A DNA stretch of 64,000 nucleotides. Origin: Ectocarpus siliculosus. Its lineage: Eukaryota; Sar; Phaeophyceae; Ectocarpales; Ectocarpaceae. Positions 35,001 to 47,700 of the stretch are shown one piece after another. Below the pieces are notes generated by a model that saw only the letters and a program-made list of their open reading frames with translations, ran no database searches and was not told the origin of the DNA. Positions within the stretch are counted from its first letter, which is position 1; every line of letters begins with the position of its first letter. The position numbers were made by a program, and so were the translations under genes. The stretch lies in NCBI GenBank assembly GCA_000310025.1, contig FN647968.1, positions 343,849 to 407,848 on the forward strand. Reading direction: 5' to 3'.

Positions 35001-36613
35001 CCGGGTCCGGCCCGATCCCTTCCGCCGTGACTTGATGTCCCAAGAACGTCACCACCTTCACCCCCAGGTTCGTCTTCTTAGGTGCCAGTTTCAGGTTGAA
35101 CTTGACCATGCGCTCGAAAAACCTTTCCAGGTCGCGCACGTGTTCTGCCCCGTCCCTAGTTTGTCAATGTCCTCCGGCTCCCACAGTTTCGCATTGAAGT
35201 CGAAATGGACGTCTCGAATGTGCGGAGGCACCCTCTGCCACAACCGCCTGAACGCCACCTTTCTTGTACAAACGATGCCGGACTTCCCGTATCCAACAGA
35301 GCCTCCCACGACATCATCTTGGTCGCTCTTGACCCCGCGAACACTTGCACTCTTGTCGTATGTCGATGTCGATCCATCGTCAAATCCCCACCGACCGACC
35401 GAGTAAATGGTGACAGGTAGTCCACCGCTTCACCGTGGTTGGACGAGAAGCTCCTCGTCGCCAGGCCATCACCCTCGGTGTTGTGCACCACCGAACGGCC
35501 CCCCTCCTCCTCTACAATCTTCCTCTGCGAGTCGTCCTCGATGTTCTCGCGTGATGATTGTTCTGCGCCTACCCCAGCCCCCCCGAGATTCTTCTTTGAT
35601 CCCGGCCCTTGGCTCTGCTTTCTTCCCATCTGCCCGCGACATTTCTTTTCGTCATGATAATACCCGGGACCTCTTCCACCTTGCACCTCCACCCTGCGGA
35701 ATTCCTTGTTATTCACGCCATATCTTTCACCCCCTTCACCCTTCACCTCCTTCCCGCGGAATTCTTTGTTATTCACGCCATATCTTTCACCCCCATCACC
35801 CTTCACCTCCTCCCCGCGGAATTCTTTGTTATTCTCGCAATATCTTCCCCCCCCTTCACCCTTCTCTTCTGCTTGACCACCCACAAAGCAGTTCGGCCAA
35901 GGTGCTGCCGGCAAGCTGGCCAACGGACCGTCGCACCATCAATTTTTTCTCTCCCTCCTCCTTTCCTCCATACGATGTGCTTGCCACTGCTTCAAGCGAT
36001 TCAACCATCGATCCCACCTTGCTTTGACTTCAGCCGGTGACCCGTTTGCCAAATTACGGTTCAACATGTTTGAGGCGTTAATGTAACCCTTGTCACAATC
36101 ACGCACAAAGTGTCCTTCACTACCACAGTTCAAACATCTTGACCCGAATGCCCGCCGGTGTCTGTCCTTCTCCTCGACAGACGTGAACCACGCGTAAAAG
36201 GGGCAATCCTTCATTTGGCTGTTAGTGCGGGGCGACACGTGAATGTCATAGACTCTTCGAAACTCTGCACATTCATCTTCATAATCGATCTCGTCCACCG
36301 TCATCACCCTTCTCCCCCCATATCCACCATCCAACCTGCTCGGAGACGCGGACCGAAAGGTATTTGTTCCACCTGACCCTGTCCCCCCTCCTCCATCCCT
36401 TTTCTGTCCCTGCCTCCCCCCCGAGGAACCCGTCACTGGTTTTGTAGAGAGAACCGTCAGAGATGGCGTGGCTAACCCGGGTGCCTTGGTTTTGTGCCTG
36501 ATCGTGGAAGACCCCTTCAATGTGGAACGATTCTTAGCTAGTGTCGATATTTTCACTGCAGTGCCTAACACAGACGATCGGGAGAGATTCGGGTGATTGT
36601 CAATTACTATCAT
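32043..36613 (-). mobile_element. Second Ty3/gypsy chromovirus-like element, heavily decayed
   Basis: Minus-strand parts in order: Gag zinc knuckle CLNCGSEGHFVRDC (around 36085-36140), a stretch of short Glu/Lys/Gly-rich tandem repeats (about 35690-35870), aspartic protease with LLDTGSPASF (about 35265-35310), a reverse-transcriptase remnant (about 34990-35140), a low-complexity Gly/Ser/Arg linker, integrase with zinc-binding region and core (about 34120-33240, interrupted by an assembly gap), chromodomain (about 32630-32460; HWTGLAKCTWEHEVE) and a Tudor-like tail (about 32340-32090). Most of the reverse transcriptase and RNase H are absent. No LTRs were found. Clearly broken, with several breaks; older than the first element. 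Integrase and tail resemble those of the 17-29 kb element, but no NADAR part is seen. Confidence 0.88.
33456..33555. other. Assembly gap (100 N)
   Basis: The 12 bases CGGATGATATGA occur immediately on both sides of the gap, so the true gap length is probably not 100. Confidence 0.95.
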
Positions 36614-37264
36614 GGCCTGGTTTGTTGTTCTTTTTCACTGTACGTCCGCAGACACATTCTGACAGCACTTCAGACAGCAGCTTTGTGCCCCGCCAGCTTC
36701 TTGTTCCATGCCTACCATGGTGTTTTTGTACAGACAGCACTTCAGACAGCAGTATGCTGTAGTCGGCAATGTCGTTTTGGTACAGAGTGTGACAGGCAGG
36801 GGGTGATGCTACAGTACTACTGTAGTCGAACGGTGGGACGGACGTGCAGTAGTTCAGTTTTTTTTAGGCGCGCATATGCGGTGCTCCAGGGATTTTAGGT
36901 GTACCCCTTCGGGCTCTTGTATACCTTGTTCTTTTACGTGTGTGTGCGTGTTCTTTACATCCTCAGATGGCTCTAGCACTCTCGTGACCACGGGCTCAGA
37001 GTCTTTGCTAGATTTTGGCATTTAGCAATTGGCATACGGTTTAATGTGAAGACAACAACAACAACAACAACAACAACAACACAACAGTCTAGTGTTTTTT
37101 AGCACCTAAAGATCCTTTCCAAGTTTTCAGAACGACCTGAAATCACTTGAAGTATGTACATACCAGACGTTCGCGAATGTCGAAAAAAATGGTTCTCCGG
37201 TTCTCCGGCATCATCAGCGTGTTTTTGCGGTTTGTGGTTTGTGGAAAGAAAGGCACACACACAC

Positions 37265-37489
37265 AGCTGCAGCAGATAGCCGAGGAGCTCTCCAGGCACG
37301 CTCAGTCACTAGATTCCCGAGGAACAGCGGCTCCATAAGCACCATCAGCGACAGGGAGGCTGCAACCACCTCGCGAGGCACGACGTGGAGTCGGGACATC
37401 GCCTCAAGGCCGCCCTGCTCTCCAGCCGGCGCTATTAGGCCGCAAAGCACGAACTCGTGAGTGTTCGTACTGCTGTGAAGGGAGGCCAG
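37265..37489 (-). CDS. Possible orphan internal exon, membrane-protein-like
   Basis: Exactly 75 codons open on the minus strand between a CTCCAG acceptor and a GT donor. The reading includes EVVAASLSLMVLMEPLFLG, a hydrophobic helix with an internal EP that recalls EamA-type drug/metabolite transporters; this is a hint, not an assignment. No partner exons were identified. May be chance. Confidence 0.25.
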
Positions 37490-38644
37490 CTGGAGAACGG
37501 GAGCCGCCACAGACAAGGGGGAGCAAGAGAGTGGCTCTGAGCGTTGTGAGTGAACCTGTCGTGTTGAGTAACCCGCAGCTTGGGCCTTTTGCCCAAGTCC
37601 CTGTGTCAAACACGGGACACGGGACACTTCTCCCGTCGATTTTGATGAGCAACCTGTACTAAATGGACAGCAGTGCTGCAGCGGTCTCCTGCGACTCGTT
37701 GTCCGGAACAGGAATTATCGGTACGGTACGGTAGAGCATCATCAGAGAGAGATGCTGTTCCCCGGACTCGGTGTGCAAGGATCTCGGTATTGTAGCTTGC
37801 GCGAGACGGGACGGGAGAGCCCCCCCCCAACGAGCACCTCGGGCGAATGGCTCCATTCAGCTGAAAGTAGCCTGAGGACGGGATCAGCAGTCAGGCCAGG
37901 GCTGTAAGGTGCTCATGTTTTTTCTCAAGCCCTTAACAGTAGTACAAGGTCGGCGGGTTCCCTTCGGTGGCATTGCCTGTGTGCGTGCGGCCTTAACGCG
38001 GCAGTAGGGACCGATATCAGCAGTGCCAGCAACTCGTCAAGCTTGTTGCCGCTCATTTAAATACAAACCGCTGTGTGTGTGTCTGCGCACTCGGTTGCTA
38101 CTACTGCTGCAGTCTTTTATGCATGCGAGAAGAAAAGGTGACTGATACCGGATAAATTCGAGCGGTTGTAGCGGCGCTCCGTGTCACTACATGGCAACAG
38201 GCAACAACTGCCAGCCCGTGGTACACACCTACAACAGACAGCAGCGCGGAATCAAACCGGGGACTGCTGTGCGATCTGTCCCTAGATGATTGGTGAGAGA
38301 CAGCGGATGATGTGTTGCTAAAACAAACAAGAACGATTCCGGACAAGCAACACTACTGTAGTCCCCAAGAGGGGAGCTGCTGTAGCGGAGCTTCAAGCAC
38401 CAAAAACATTTTACGTAAACATGCACACAGGGGGACACATGCAAATGTCATTCACCCACACCCTTCACTGGCCGAAAATATCCCACGCAGGGAAATAAAA
38501 GGATAAAAGGCTACGCCTGGAACCGGTTTCTTGCTCCACTACAGCGCCGGAACTTAACCCCTTCATCTTGCAACTAGTTGATTTACAATCAAAGCAATTC
38601 AGGTACTCCTGAACATAAGTTATTCTGCTTGGCAGGGGCATGAA

Positions 38645-38900
38645 ACCGGCTCATAACCCTAACCCCAAACCCAGCCGATATAGGATAGGTTGGCGCTTGT
38701 TGGCTAGGTTCTGGGTTGGTGTGCCGGTATTGGCGCTAGGTTGGTGTTGATGAGAGAATATCTAGGTTGTTATTGCTTGGATAGGTGCTAGGTTGGCGTT
38801 GATGCGATAAATCATGTAGGTTGTTACAGCTTGGACAGGTGCTAGGTTGGTTCCTGACGTGGGTAGGTGCTAGGTTGGTGGTGCTAGGAGTAGGCTTAGG
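38645..38900 (+). repeat. TAGGTTGG minisatellite with CCCTAA-like head (family R3)
   Basis: Begins TAACCCTAACCCCAAACCCA, then many degenerate GGTGCTAGGTTGG units. The same head and units recur at 57549-57680, so this is a dispersed composite repeat. Confidence 0.7.
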
Positions 38901-38995
38901 TCGCTCTTGGATGATAAACGGTGCTCGTGCAGGTCTGTAATGGCGGGACTTCCAAGTGTGGGTGCACGGCATATGTGCGTCCCCCTGGGTGCATC

Positions 38996-39106
38996 GAATA
39001 TTGTTTGAGAAGAGAATAGAGTTCCCTATGGTTGACACAGGGAACTGGGAATATTGTTTGAGAAGAGAATAGAGAGTTAGTTCCCCATGGTTGACAAAGG
39101 GACCTG
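38996..39106 (+). repeat. 53-base tandem duplication
   Basis: Unit GAATATTGTTTGAGAAGAGA... with a GTTCCC(T/C)ATGGTTGACA end, at 38996-39048 and 39049-39106. The second copy has a five-base extra piece. Confidence 0.8.
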
Positions 39107-39307
39107 AGCAAGCGGCCCAAGCTGCGGGATAAAACGCTTACGACTGCACGGAAGACGATTTATCTATGTCGGCAAAGGCACACCTGTGCCACCCTTGTCT
39201 CGAGTTTGCCGAGCCACACCTCCGCCCTGTCTACCACGCGGAGGTCACAGAGGCCCCCATATTGTTTTGTAAATGGATTGTTGTTGCCACGTTTATGTGC
39301 ATCGTCC

Positions 39308-39308
<1 letters not shown>

Positions 39309-39349
<41 letters not shown>

Positions 39350-39440
39350 CTCTGTCTCTGTCTCTGTCTCTGCCCCCCCCCCCCAGTCTCTCTTTCTCTC
39401 TCTCTGTCTCTCCATCTGTCTCTCTCTCTCTCTCTCTTTA
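39309..39440 (+). repeat. TC/TCTG microsatellite
   Basis: Long (TC)n run followed by TCTGTC units and a C-run. It gives long serine/leucine or arginine/glutamate frames that are not genes. Confidence 0.9.
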
Positions 39441-40794
39441 TTCTCTCCGTGTCTCGATGTGCCTGTCTGTCGAATCTCTCTAGATATTGCTCCCTCGGTC
39501 TTGACATTGGACAATAGTTAACTTGTTCGGGACTACCAGAAAACAGGGCTGCAGAGAAAATGTCGGACGATGCTGCTGCTGTAGAGCACGCCGTGCAAAG
39601 ATGTCGGGGGGAAGCACCTTTTGCTTTTTTCTTGGTTGCCGAAACGAAGAGAAAGAGAGGCAGCTAGCTCTCCACAACACGGCCGACGTCCCCATACCGG
39701 CTTTGAAGGACATCCGGTAACTACACGTCTTGGGGTACTTATCGGCTCCTTGATGACATGTGTGAATTTCCCCTCTTCCTCGGCCCGCATTTCTGAGCAC
39801 CGAACGCCTCGCGTACAAGTAGGCCCCGTACATGGAAACCTCTGGTGTTGGAGGAGTTGGGGTTCTTGGTTCCTAGCCACTGAGTACTTTTTTCTGCTGT
39901 AGTAGCGGTCATGAACCGAGCTCACAAAACGGTACTCAGGTTCTCACTGTAGATTTTGAGTCTAAATCTTTTAGAAGCCGAAATTAAAATACATTGCTCT
40001 GAATACTCAGCGCTGACTAGTCTGATGGTTTGATGTGGACTTCTCTTAGCTAAATTTCTCAACGGACATGTTTTGAAGTGTGCGCGCTATCTGGATTTAT
40101 TCTGCGGTACGAAGTAGTTTGTTTTCGGTAGTCTGACGAACTGCAAGCAGCCAAATTCTCGGCCCAAACAGGATCCTGAGACTGCTGGGGTGCATTTATT
40201 TTTTAATCGTCCACCGTCATTATCACACACAACACGCGGGGGTGAAAATAATAACAACGAGTTCAAGGGATTCAAGGGCTGCTGGCCTATCAAAACTAAT
40301 ATTGCAACCAATCAACATGTTGTGCGGGCCACGAAGAGTCTTCGGCTCAACAAACAGTGAGATTGGGAGGTGATGCCGCTGTGCGTGCCACCGTTCCTTG
40401 GCGTGCCCATCGCCCCAAAATTGCAACCAACAGGCGCTCGGGCACACCAGGGCATTGCGCGGGGGAGGACCGCTGGGGGGATCGTGGGGCATTGTGGCGG
40501 AATAGCACCGGAGGGGGGGAGGGGCGGAGCGCGGAAGAAATCCTTTGAAGTAGAAAAGGCGGGGGTGCGAGGGAGGCATGCGGCCTCTGGCTGGGTCTAC
40601 GCCACTGCTGCTGGTTCTGGGCCTACTAAAATGCGCGGTGAGATGGGGCGATGCGGGGCAATCGGTTCGGCGGTGATGCAAGGGTGCGGCCGGTGATGTC
40701 CATGTCTATTATTTCGTAGTAGTTCGATTCATGTTTGTGGTTACAACAGGGTTAGGGTGAACCTATGTAGTCTGTTTCTTTCTTGGATGATCTA

Positions 40795-41011
40795 CCGTAT
40801 ACGACACAAGATAACACACCCCCTGGACCAATTTTCAAAGCTCGATTACTCCATGACGAAGAGAATGCATAAACGAAACGATACGTTTTCGGAGAGCTCT
40901 CGACCAGACGACTTCAACGCCGCCGTTTTCGGCGATTTGACTCTTTCTGCTGTTGATAAATCCAGCTTTGAAAATCAGTCCAAGGGGTGTGTTATCTTGT
41001 GTCGTATGCGG
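40795..41011. mobile_element. 217-bp TA-flanked MITE-like element (family M1)
   Basis: Inverted repeats of about 48 bases begin CCGTATACGACACAAGATAA and match the other end with about five mismatches. TA lies directly outside both ends. Same length as 45193-45409. Confidence 0.8.
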
Positions 41012-41565
41012 TATCTCCGTGGAGAGTGCCACACGCCGGAACCTGTCGCTCCCAGGGCACTGTTTTGGTCACACGTCTAGCCAATAAGAGGGAAGACTCT
41101 CTGTCAAACTCTTACTTCTCGCGGTAATATATTCATAGGCAAGCACCGCAGGGGGGAGGGGGTACAACAAGGGCAATTGTTCTTGTGCTGCCATTCTCTT
41201 GTCTGTGTGTCCCGGGCTACATCTTGTATGGTTTGCCGAAACGAATACAGTGGGGGGCCCGGTTTTGCGACCCCTAGTGTCACAGCGAAAGGTGGCCGCT
41301 GTTCAGGGCAGGTTGCTAAACCGAACTACCAATTATGTAGCAGTTATTGTGCATGTACCGGGGTGCGGCGGTGCTACGTGATTTTCTGGTCGCTAATACC
41401 GACTCCCTACTGAAGTAGATATACTGGCACCCGGAGTTAATGGGACGACAAAGCAACACACACGCGCGCGCGTGCAGATCTCGTCGCGGGCTACCGTTAA
41501 CCTCTCTCCCATGACACATCCTCATGGAGTCCCGGATCATGGACTTTAGATTCGCTTCAGCCGCA

Positions 41566-41632
41566 CTGAGACTGACTGGCGTATTTTCATTGGTCAGGCG
41601 GGTAGCGCTGTCGATGCTAATAACAGAGACGC
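41566..41632 (-). repeat. R2 repeat piece upstream of SGNH copy 2
   Basis: GCACTGAGACTGACTGGCG, TTTTCATTGGTCAGGCGG and TAGCGCTGTCGATGCTAATA match the proximal part of R2 at 8640-8712 in the same orientation. Confidence 0.65.
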
Positions 41633-41745
41633 ACGCGTTTCCTTCATCGGGAAGATACCGTGGGCGCTACATGCACGATTTCCGCTCTGGTTGAGTGCAC
41701 TTGCCGTGTCATCTAATCCGCCTTTGTGGGCGGCGATCGTGGCAG

Positions 41746-44700
41746 GTGTCTCGAGATGACGCGATGATTACGGGGGGGCATTGGAAGGAGTACCTCACAA
41801 GCGAGAAGGGAAATGCCTGGTTCGAACCTTGGTGGGCAAACTACCAGCTAGCTCGGCCGTTGTTGTTGTTGTTGTTGTTGTTGGTGGTGTCTCGACTGTC
41901 GAAATTCGTGCCGATGATGGCCATGAGGATGGTGTTGGAGGGAGTGATAACAACGATGTTGGTGGTGGCTTGTAGCGGTGTGTTGTCGCTTGTCTTTCAC
42001 GTTGTTTTCGAAATTAATTCCAATGATGATGATGATGTTGGGAGAGGCGATACCGACGGTGGTGATGAGGTGATTCTGATGGCCTTGTTTTCGTGTTTGT
42101 CGCCGCTAAAATCCGCACCAATGGTGATGTTTGATAGTGTAACTCCTCCGGTGGTCGTTGGAGGAAGAGGCGATACCGATGACGATGCTGATGTGGTGGT
42201 TGTCTGTCGTTGTTGAAGCTCGAACCGGTGGTTATGCCTCTACGCCTTCTGCTGTCGTTGGAGGAGACATCGAAAACGATGTCCTGTTGAGGTGATGGCG
42301 ATGCCGATGGTGCTGTTGCTGGAGATGATCGCGAGGACGAAAAAGGGACTCGGAATCAATAGTCTCCGTTTCCAGTACATTGTACCACAACCAACCGCAG
42401 GAACATCCATTTAGCAACACATGTGTCTGGCGGAAGTGGACTTGCCATGATTGCCGCTTGTCAAAACCCTTGTACGTTGGTATGCACGTACAGTGTGTGG
42501 TTGACTAGTACGCAGTAAAAGGCTCCCCTTCAATGTGTACGGTGGCTTGCCTCGCGGGCGCGGCGCAAGATGGCATGGTCAAGGTTTTTTCACAGGACGT
42601 TGTCCTCTGAACTTTCCTAGGAAGCGTTCACATAATGCCAACTGCTTAGCGTGCACACACACACAACATGTCCGTTTCCAGGAACCACGTGATGCAGGCC
42701 AAGCTCGACGTGCTCGCCTCCATTGTGGAGAGCCAACAGGGGAGCAGCAGCAGCAGCAGCAGTAGCGAGAAGCCCTTCCGTGTCCTGATGGTCGGGGATA
42801 GCACGATGAGCCACCAGTACGGGGCGATCTGCGGCTTCATGGGCGAGAGAGAGGGGCGACGATATGACCCCGAGGTGTGTGTGTGTGTGTGTGTGTGTTT
42901 TATGTTATTTTATTTTAGCGTCGACCGCGCTGACCAATGAAAAGACGTCAGCGCCAGCGGATGAAATCAAGGTCCCTGGGAGGGGGCCAGAATTCGAAAA
43001 ATGTGCAATGTTGCGCTGAATGCGAATGCCCAAATGGATCTCTCTGCAATTCCTTTCACAGACACACGTGTGTGTTGTGCGTGCACAGCTTTTGTTGTTG
43101 GCATTGACCGCGCTACCCGGCCGATCAATGAAGAGATGACAAAGCGCTTCCAATGGCCATGATCTGGGACACCGTGAGGGGGCGCAGTCAACATCTCATC
43201 TACCGAGATTGCCGCCCAGTCTAACGTAGTGTTCTCGTTCAGGCGTTTCGTGGTCATGCCGGGGGCACGCAGAACGCTCTTTCTCTCCCTCGGGACGGCG
43301 CCCTCACTTCAACGTCGGCGGTGGATGCCTTCGACATTTTTTCTCAATTTCGATGTCGTATTGCCATATTGTCGTTTTGCAGGCGCAGGTCAGCTTGATT
43401 TGGCCTACGTTGGTGGTCTTGAATATTTCCTTAGAACCCGGGCATCGCGTGTTGCGTGTGTTTTCTGCACTCTTAAAATACGCTGTTGTTTCTCCTTTTT
43501 CGCCTTTGTCTACTGCACTCTCAAGAAAGCGCTTTGTTGCGTGTGTTCAGTTCACCTCATCCTTAGAAGCCGCTATAGTACAATCCTTGTTGCGTGTGTC
43601 CACTTCACCCCCTTTATCCAGAAAGCGCAACACGGATCCCCCGGTTGCTGCATGGACACGTTGCCCAAAGAGGACGAGGGAGAAGGAGGAGGAGGGCGGG
43701 GGCTCTGCTTCGAGTTCGACCAGTTCCGCTTCCTTGACCCCAAGCGAGCGGCCAGGACGTCGGTGGACGCCTACTACTTCGGCAGCGGTCTCCACCTGCT
43801 GCACATGTACCCCCACTGGCCGGAGATGTACCCCATGGAACCGCTGCGAGTGCAATCGTGAGACATTCGGGTTATACGGTTAGGGTTGTTAGGGCTAGGG
43901 CTGGGGTTGTTAGGGTTAGGGCTGGGGTTGTTAGGGCTAGGGACAGACCGTTGTGTTTCTGAACCAAGCTCGTGTAGTATGTTGCGATGAGTGTGCTGTC
44001 ACAAGGAGTCTTCTGGAAATTGGAGTATTCCGTTCTCTATGCGAAGCGTTATTTCGACCGTTCTATGTTACCTGGAGAGTTGCCTATTTTGGTGCCTCCG
44101 CGCCGCGAGCGCCCCCCCCCCCCCCCACCCCCCCCACCCCTTCGTTTTTTTTGGTTTTTTCCCCAAACCCCCTGAAAATTTTATTATTTAAAGAGGGGGT
44201 TTTTGCGAAAAAAAAAAAATAAGGGGCCTTGAAACCCTGCCCATCGGGGGGCCAAAAATTATTTATTCCCTGTTAGGCCCGGGTCCACCTTTAAAAAAAA
44301 AAGGAAGGTCCCGGGGGGGGGAAAAACCCTTAATACCACTNNNNNNNNNNNNNNNNNNNNNNNNNNNNNNNNNNNNNNNNNNNNNNNNNNNNNNNNNNNN
44401 NNNNNNNNNNNNNNNNNNNNNNNNNNNNNNNNNNNNNNNNCCCCCCCCCCCCCCCCCACCCCCCCCACCCCTCCGTTGTTTTGTGTTTTTGCACGAAGCC
44501 TCTTGAAATGTTGATTATTGAATGAGGCGTTATTGGCGAGATGAAAGACGTAAGGCGCTGTGAACGCATGCACATCGGGGTGCATAAATCTATCTATCCC
44601 ATGTCAGTCCCGGATCGACCTTTAGAAGAGAAGGGAGGGTCGCGGGGGTGGGAAGACGCTTGAGTACGACTGACGGTAATCGTTCGGCTGGGGCTGATTT

Positions 44701-47700
44701 ATGCAGATGTCAGTACGGGGATGTCTGTGCGGGATGATGGCTGACTCGTTTCGCTAGAGGAGGTGTGTTGGCATCAGCCACACACGTGCGCAATGCGTTT
44801 CCGTTCGGCGGAACCGTAAAAAAAAACACAACTGTGGCAGTGATTCTACTTGAAGAGGGGGATACCGCTGTTATTGAAAACAAATAAAAAAGAAAATAAA
44901 GAAAATAAAGAAAGGCAAAGGAGTAGGTCCGCTGCTCCTGGCTTGGAGATACTCCATTGCACTACGGTGCGATATTGTTTTGTACGGGATGCCTGGTGAA
45001 AGAAACTGTTGAATTTGAATACTTCGTGTACCCCCTCCCCCCTGGCCTCCATGACCGTGCATTTGTTGCTCCGTGTTTCTGTTTGCCCGCAGGTGGTTGA
45101 ACTACGAAAGTCTCCTCGAGGGAGTAGTCCAAGCTGTCCGGTACAAAAGCGGACCGAATGTGAGGTGAGTCAATCAACCTCCTAGAAGACTGCCGTAGGT
45201 TGCGTAAGATATCACACCCCCTGGCCCGATTTCCAAAGCTCGAATACTCGGCTGGAAAAGCAGTGACGGAGGCGAAAATGGCGTCGTTGGAACCGTCTTG
45301 TCGAGAGCTTTTCCGACAACGTATCCTTTGTAATCATCATCCTCTTCACCGTGGAGTGATCAAGCTTTGATAATCGTTCCGGGGGTGTGGTATCTTATGC
45401 AACCTACGGTAGCCTTATCTCGACAGAATAGGCTGCATTTTGCATGCATACGACGTACTATGAGAATGCGGGCGATCGCACGCACAGAAAGGTGTAGCAT
45501 CGACTCCTGTTGCTCCTCCATTGTTCCACAACCAAAAGTGTGGGTAGGTGCCATTCAATATGCCAAAAAGCGTGAGGTCGTTAGGAGGAATTAGTAGTAG
45601 TCGAGAGCTGTCCTTGGACGTGCCTGCCGCAAAGTTAAGGCTAAGGCAAGAACGAAGCAGTCTGCGATCAAGCTCATGCATTCACTCCTTGACCTTCTCG
45701 TGTCGGAGACTTGTAGTTGCAAACGGTACCTATCACCCATGACGGTGGCAGCCCCCTCTCGAAGATGTGGCGCGGTATGTTGGTCGTGATAGCAACAACT
45801 CTGAACTGGTACCGTGAAGACTTCAGAAGAATGGTTAGGAGAACAAACGGTGCATTGCCGTGTTTGTCGCACATTTAGTCTACAACAATGAAGTCCCTAC
45901 CGTTTCAGCGTGGCCCCGGTTGGCACGCCCGACATGGGCACCGAGAGGTTGGTAGATTGGCGCCAGAACAGACGGGACAAAAGCACAGCGTCCGGCTCCC
46001 GTTCGGTTTGCCTTTGTTGGTCCCGTACAAACCCGCATCCATCTGTCCTGGGCTTGTCCATTTCGATAGGTTGCAGAGTGCCACGGCTTCTTCCCCAATG
46101 CTTTTTTTTTAACTCGAGTACATCACGTATTCAATAGATTGCAGTGTGCCAAGGCTTCTTCCCCATTTTTTTTTCTTTTTTTTTTTTTTACTCGAATACA
46201 ATTAAGAATTTCGTGCCGTTTTTTTTCTCGGTGCGATGGCTCCACCCTTTCCGTTTCGGCCTGGCCTGTCCCTCTCAATCGCAGGGTGGTTTTCATGACG
46301 AATCACGCCATCGCCGACGAGCGGTTCCAAGGAGAATACAAAGACATTCGCGCCGCCTACCGAGAGGGGCCGGGAAACACTACCATCCGGGCAGAGTGCC
46401 AAGACCAGGTACGGTACCGGGCCAGTGTCGGTATGTGTCTAGAGATTTTACCGGCGCTATACTGGACTCTGGCACTATTCAGAGTACAGAAGAACTTGGC
46501 ATTTCAGTGTGTGCGAACCGAAAGCACCGGCTCTATACCGGCACCCGGCACTATTCGACCGCACTATATAGGGACCACTACTGCTGTAGGTGCGACATGC
46601 GTGGCAACTTGTGTGTTGTTCGATGAAAGGCTAATCCATTAACTACTCAGCCAGCGCTGAATTCTTTATCTAACAGCGTGGATGAACCGAAAGCAAAGCA
46701 ATCGATAGGGTGTCTAACGCTGAGCGGTATTTTTTTCTGACGTCACCTACAACGGTAAAGTCATGCGTTGTTGGGTGGTGTTCACGGATGACGTACATAG
46801 GAATGGGCTGCGAGACTCGAAGCGTTGGCAGCACAAACCCACAGGACGAGTTCTCGTATATACCCTAGTCAATCCTACGAGATGCAAGCACAGGCAACAC
46901 CAGCGGCCGACATCTCGCACGCCAACACCAACAACACGACCCGAGAGCAACGATGGCCACACGGCAGCAGCTAGACTACCACCACCACCATCACAGCAAA
47001 ACAGCTTCCACAGAGCAACCCCCAGCACAAGGAGCATGGTGTTTCGGCACAATTAAAGAAAAAACAAATCGTCGGTCTTCTCCTGGTTGGGCATTCGCTC
47101 GCTTGATGCCTCCCCTGCGCAGAACAACACCCAGGTGAAGCAGGCCGCCTCAGTCAAAGATGCCCACGGGGACTTCAGCTACTCCGATTGGCACGGAGCA
47201 CCCGACATCGCCGAGTACATGGTCTACCCCGAGGGACAGGGGCTGTTTACCGTGGACACCTACTGCGAGGAGGCCATCTTGGATCGACGGGGCTCCCTGC
47301 AGCTGAGCAGGTTCGCTTGAGGCGGGAGCAGAAAAAATGTTTTTGGCTGAGCTTTGGTCGGGAAGATGGGACGGAAAAATCGGTGGATTTTGTAGATGTT
47401 TTGTGAAGCTCTTCGTTCAGCCGACTTACAGCTTAATAGCGCTCGAACCCTCCTTTGCGACCGCTCAGGTTCCTATCACGGGTGGATTGTGTCAATGGGG
47501 TCTCTCCCGATTTCTTTGTTGAGTAGATATATACCTTTTTTGCGGACTCTGATACCAACAACAATTGAGCATGATGTTCTATAAATGAAGAGGTATGTCA
47601 CGACGATCGCTTGCTCACGGGCACCGTCAAGGTACGGCCGTGGAGCCCAACCTCACCGAAGGTATCGGAGTCTTCTCACCCCCGTGCCAGGTGGACGATA

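Larger units (their letters stand above)
36614..40794. other. Repeat-rich spacer between the second gypsy element and SGNH copy 2
   Basis: No complete gene recognised. Contents: a duplicated ACAGCACTTCAGACAGCAG (about 36659 and 36733), a CAA array (37048-37082), an exon-like stretch at 37265-37489 (separate entry), a TAGGTTGG minisatellite (38645-38900), a 53-base tandem duplication (38996-39106), a TC-rich tract (39309-39440), a relative of the short foldback family (39998-40032), and a TTAGGG-like stretch near 40748. Confidence 0.5.

Noticed and set aside
39300-39520. Serine/leucine-rich and arginine/glutamate-rich frames
   Set aside because: Translations of the TC microsatellite in several frames; not genes.
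44108-44340. Diverged second copy of the neighbouring repeat
   Set aside because: Differences are homopolymer smears, not substitutions; best explained as base-calling artefact.
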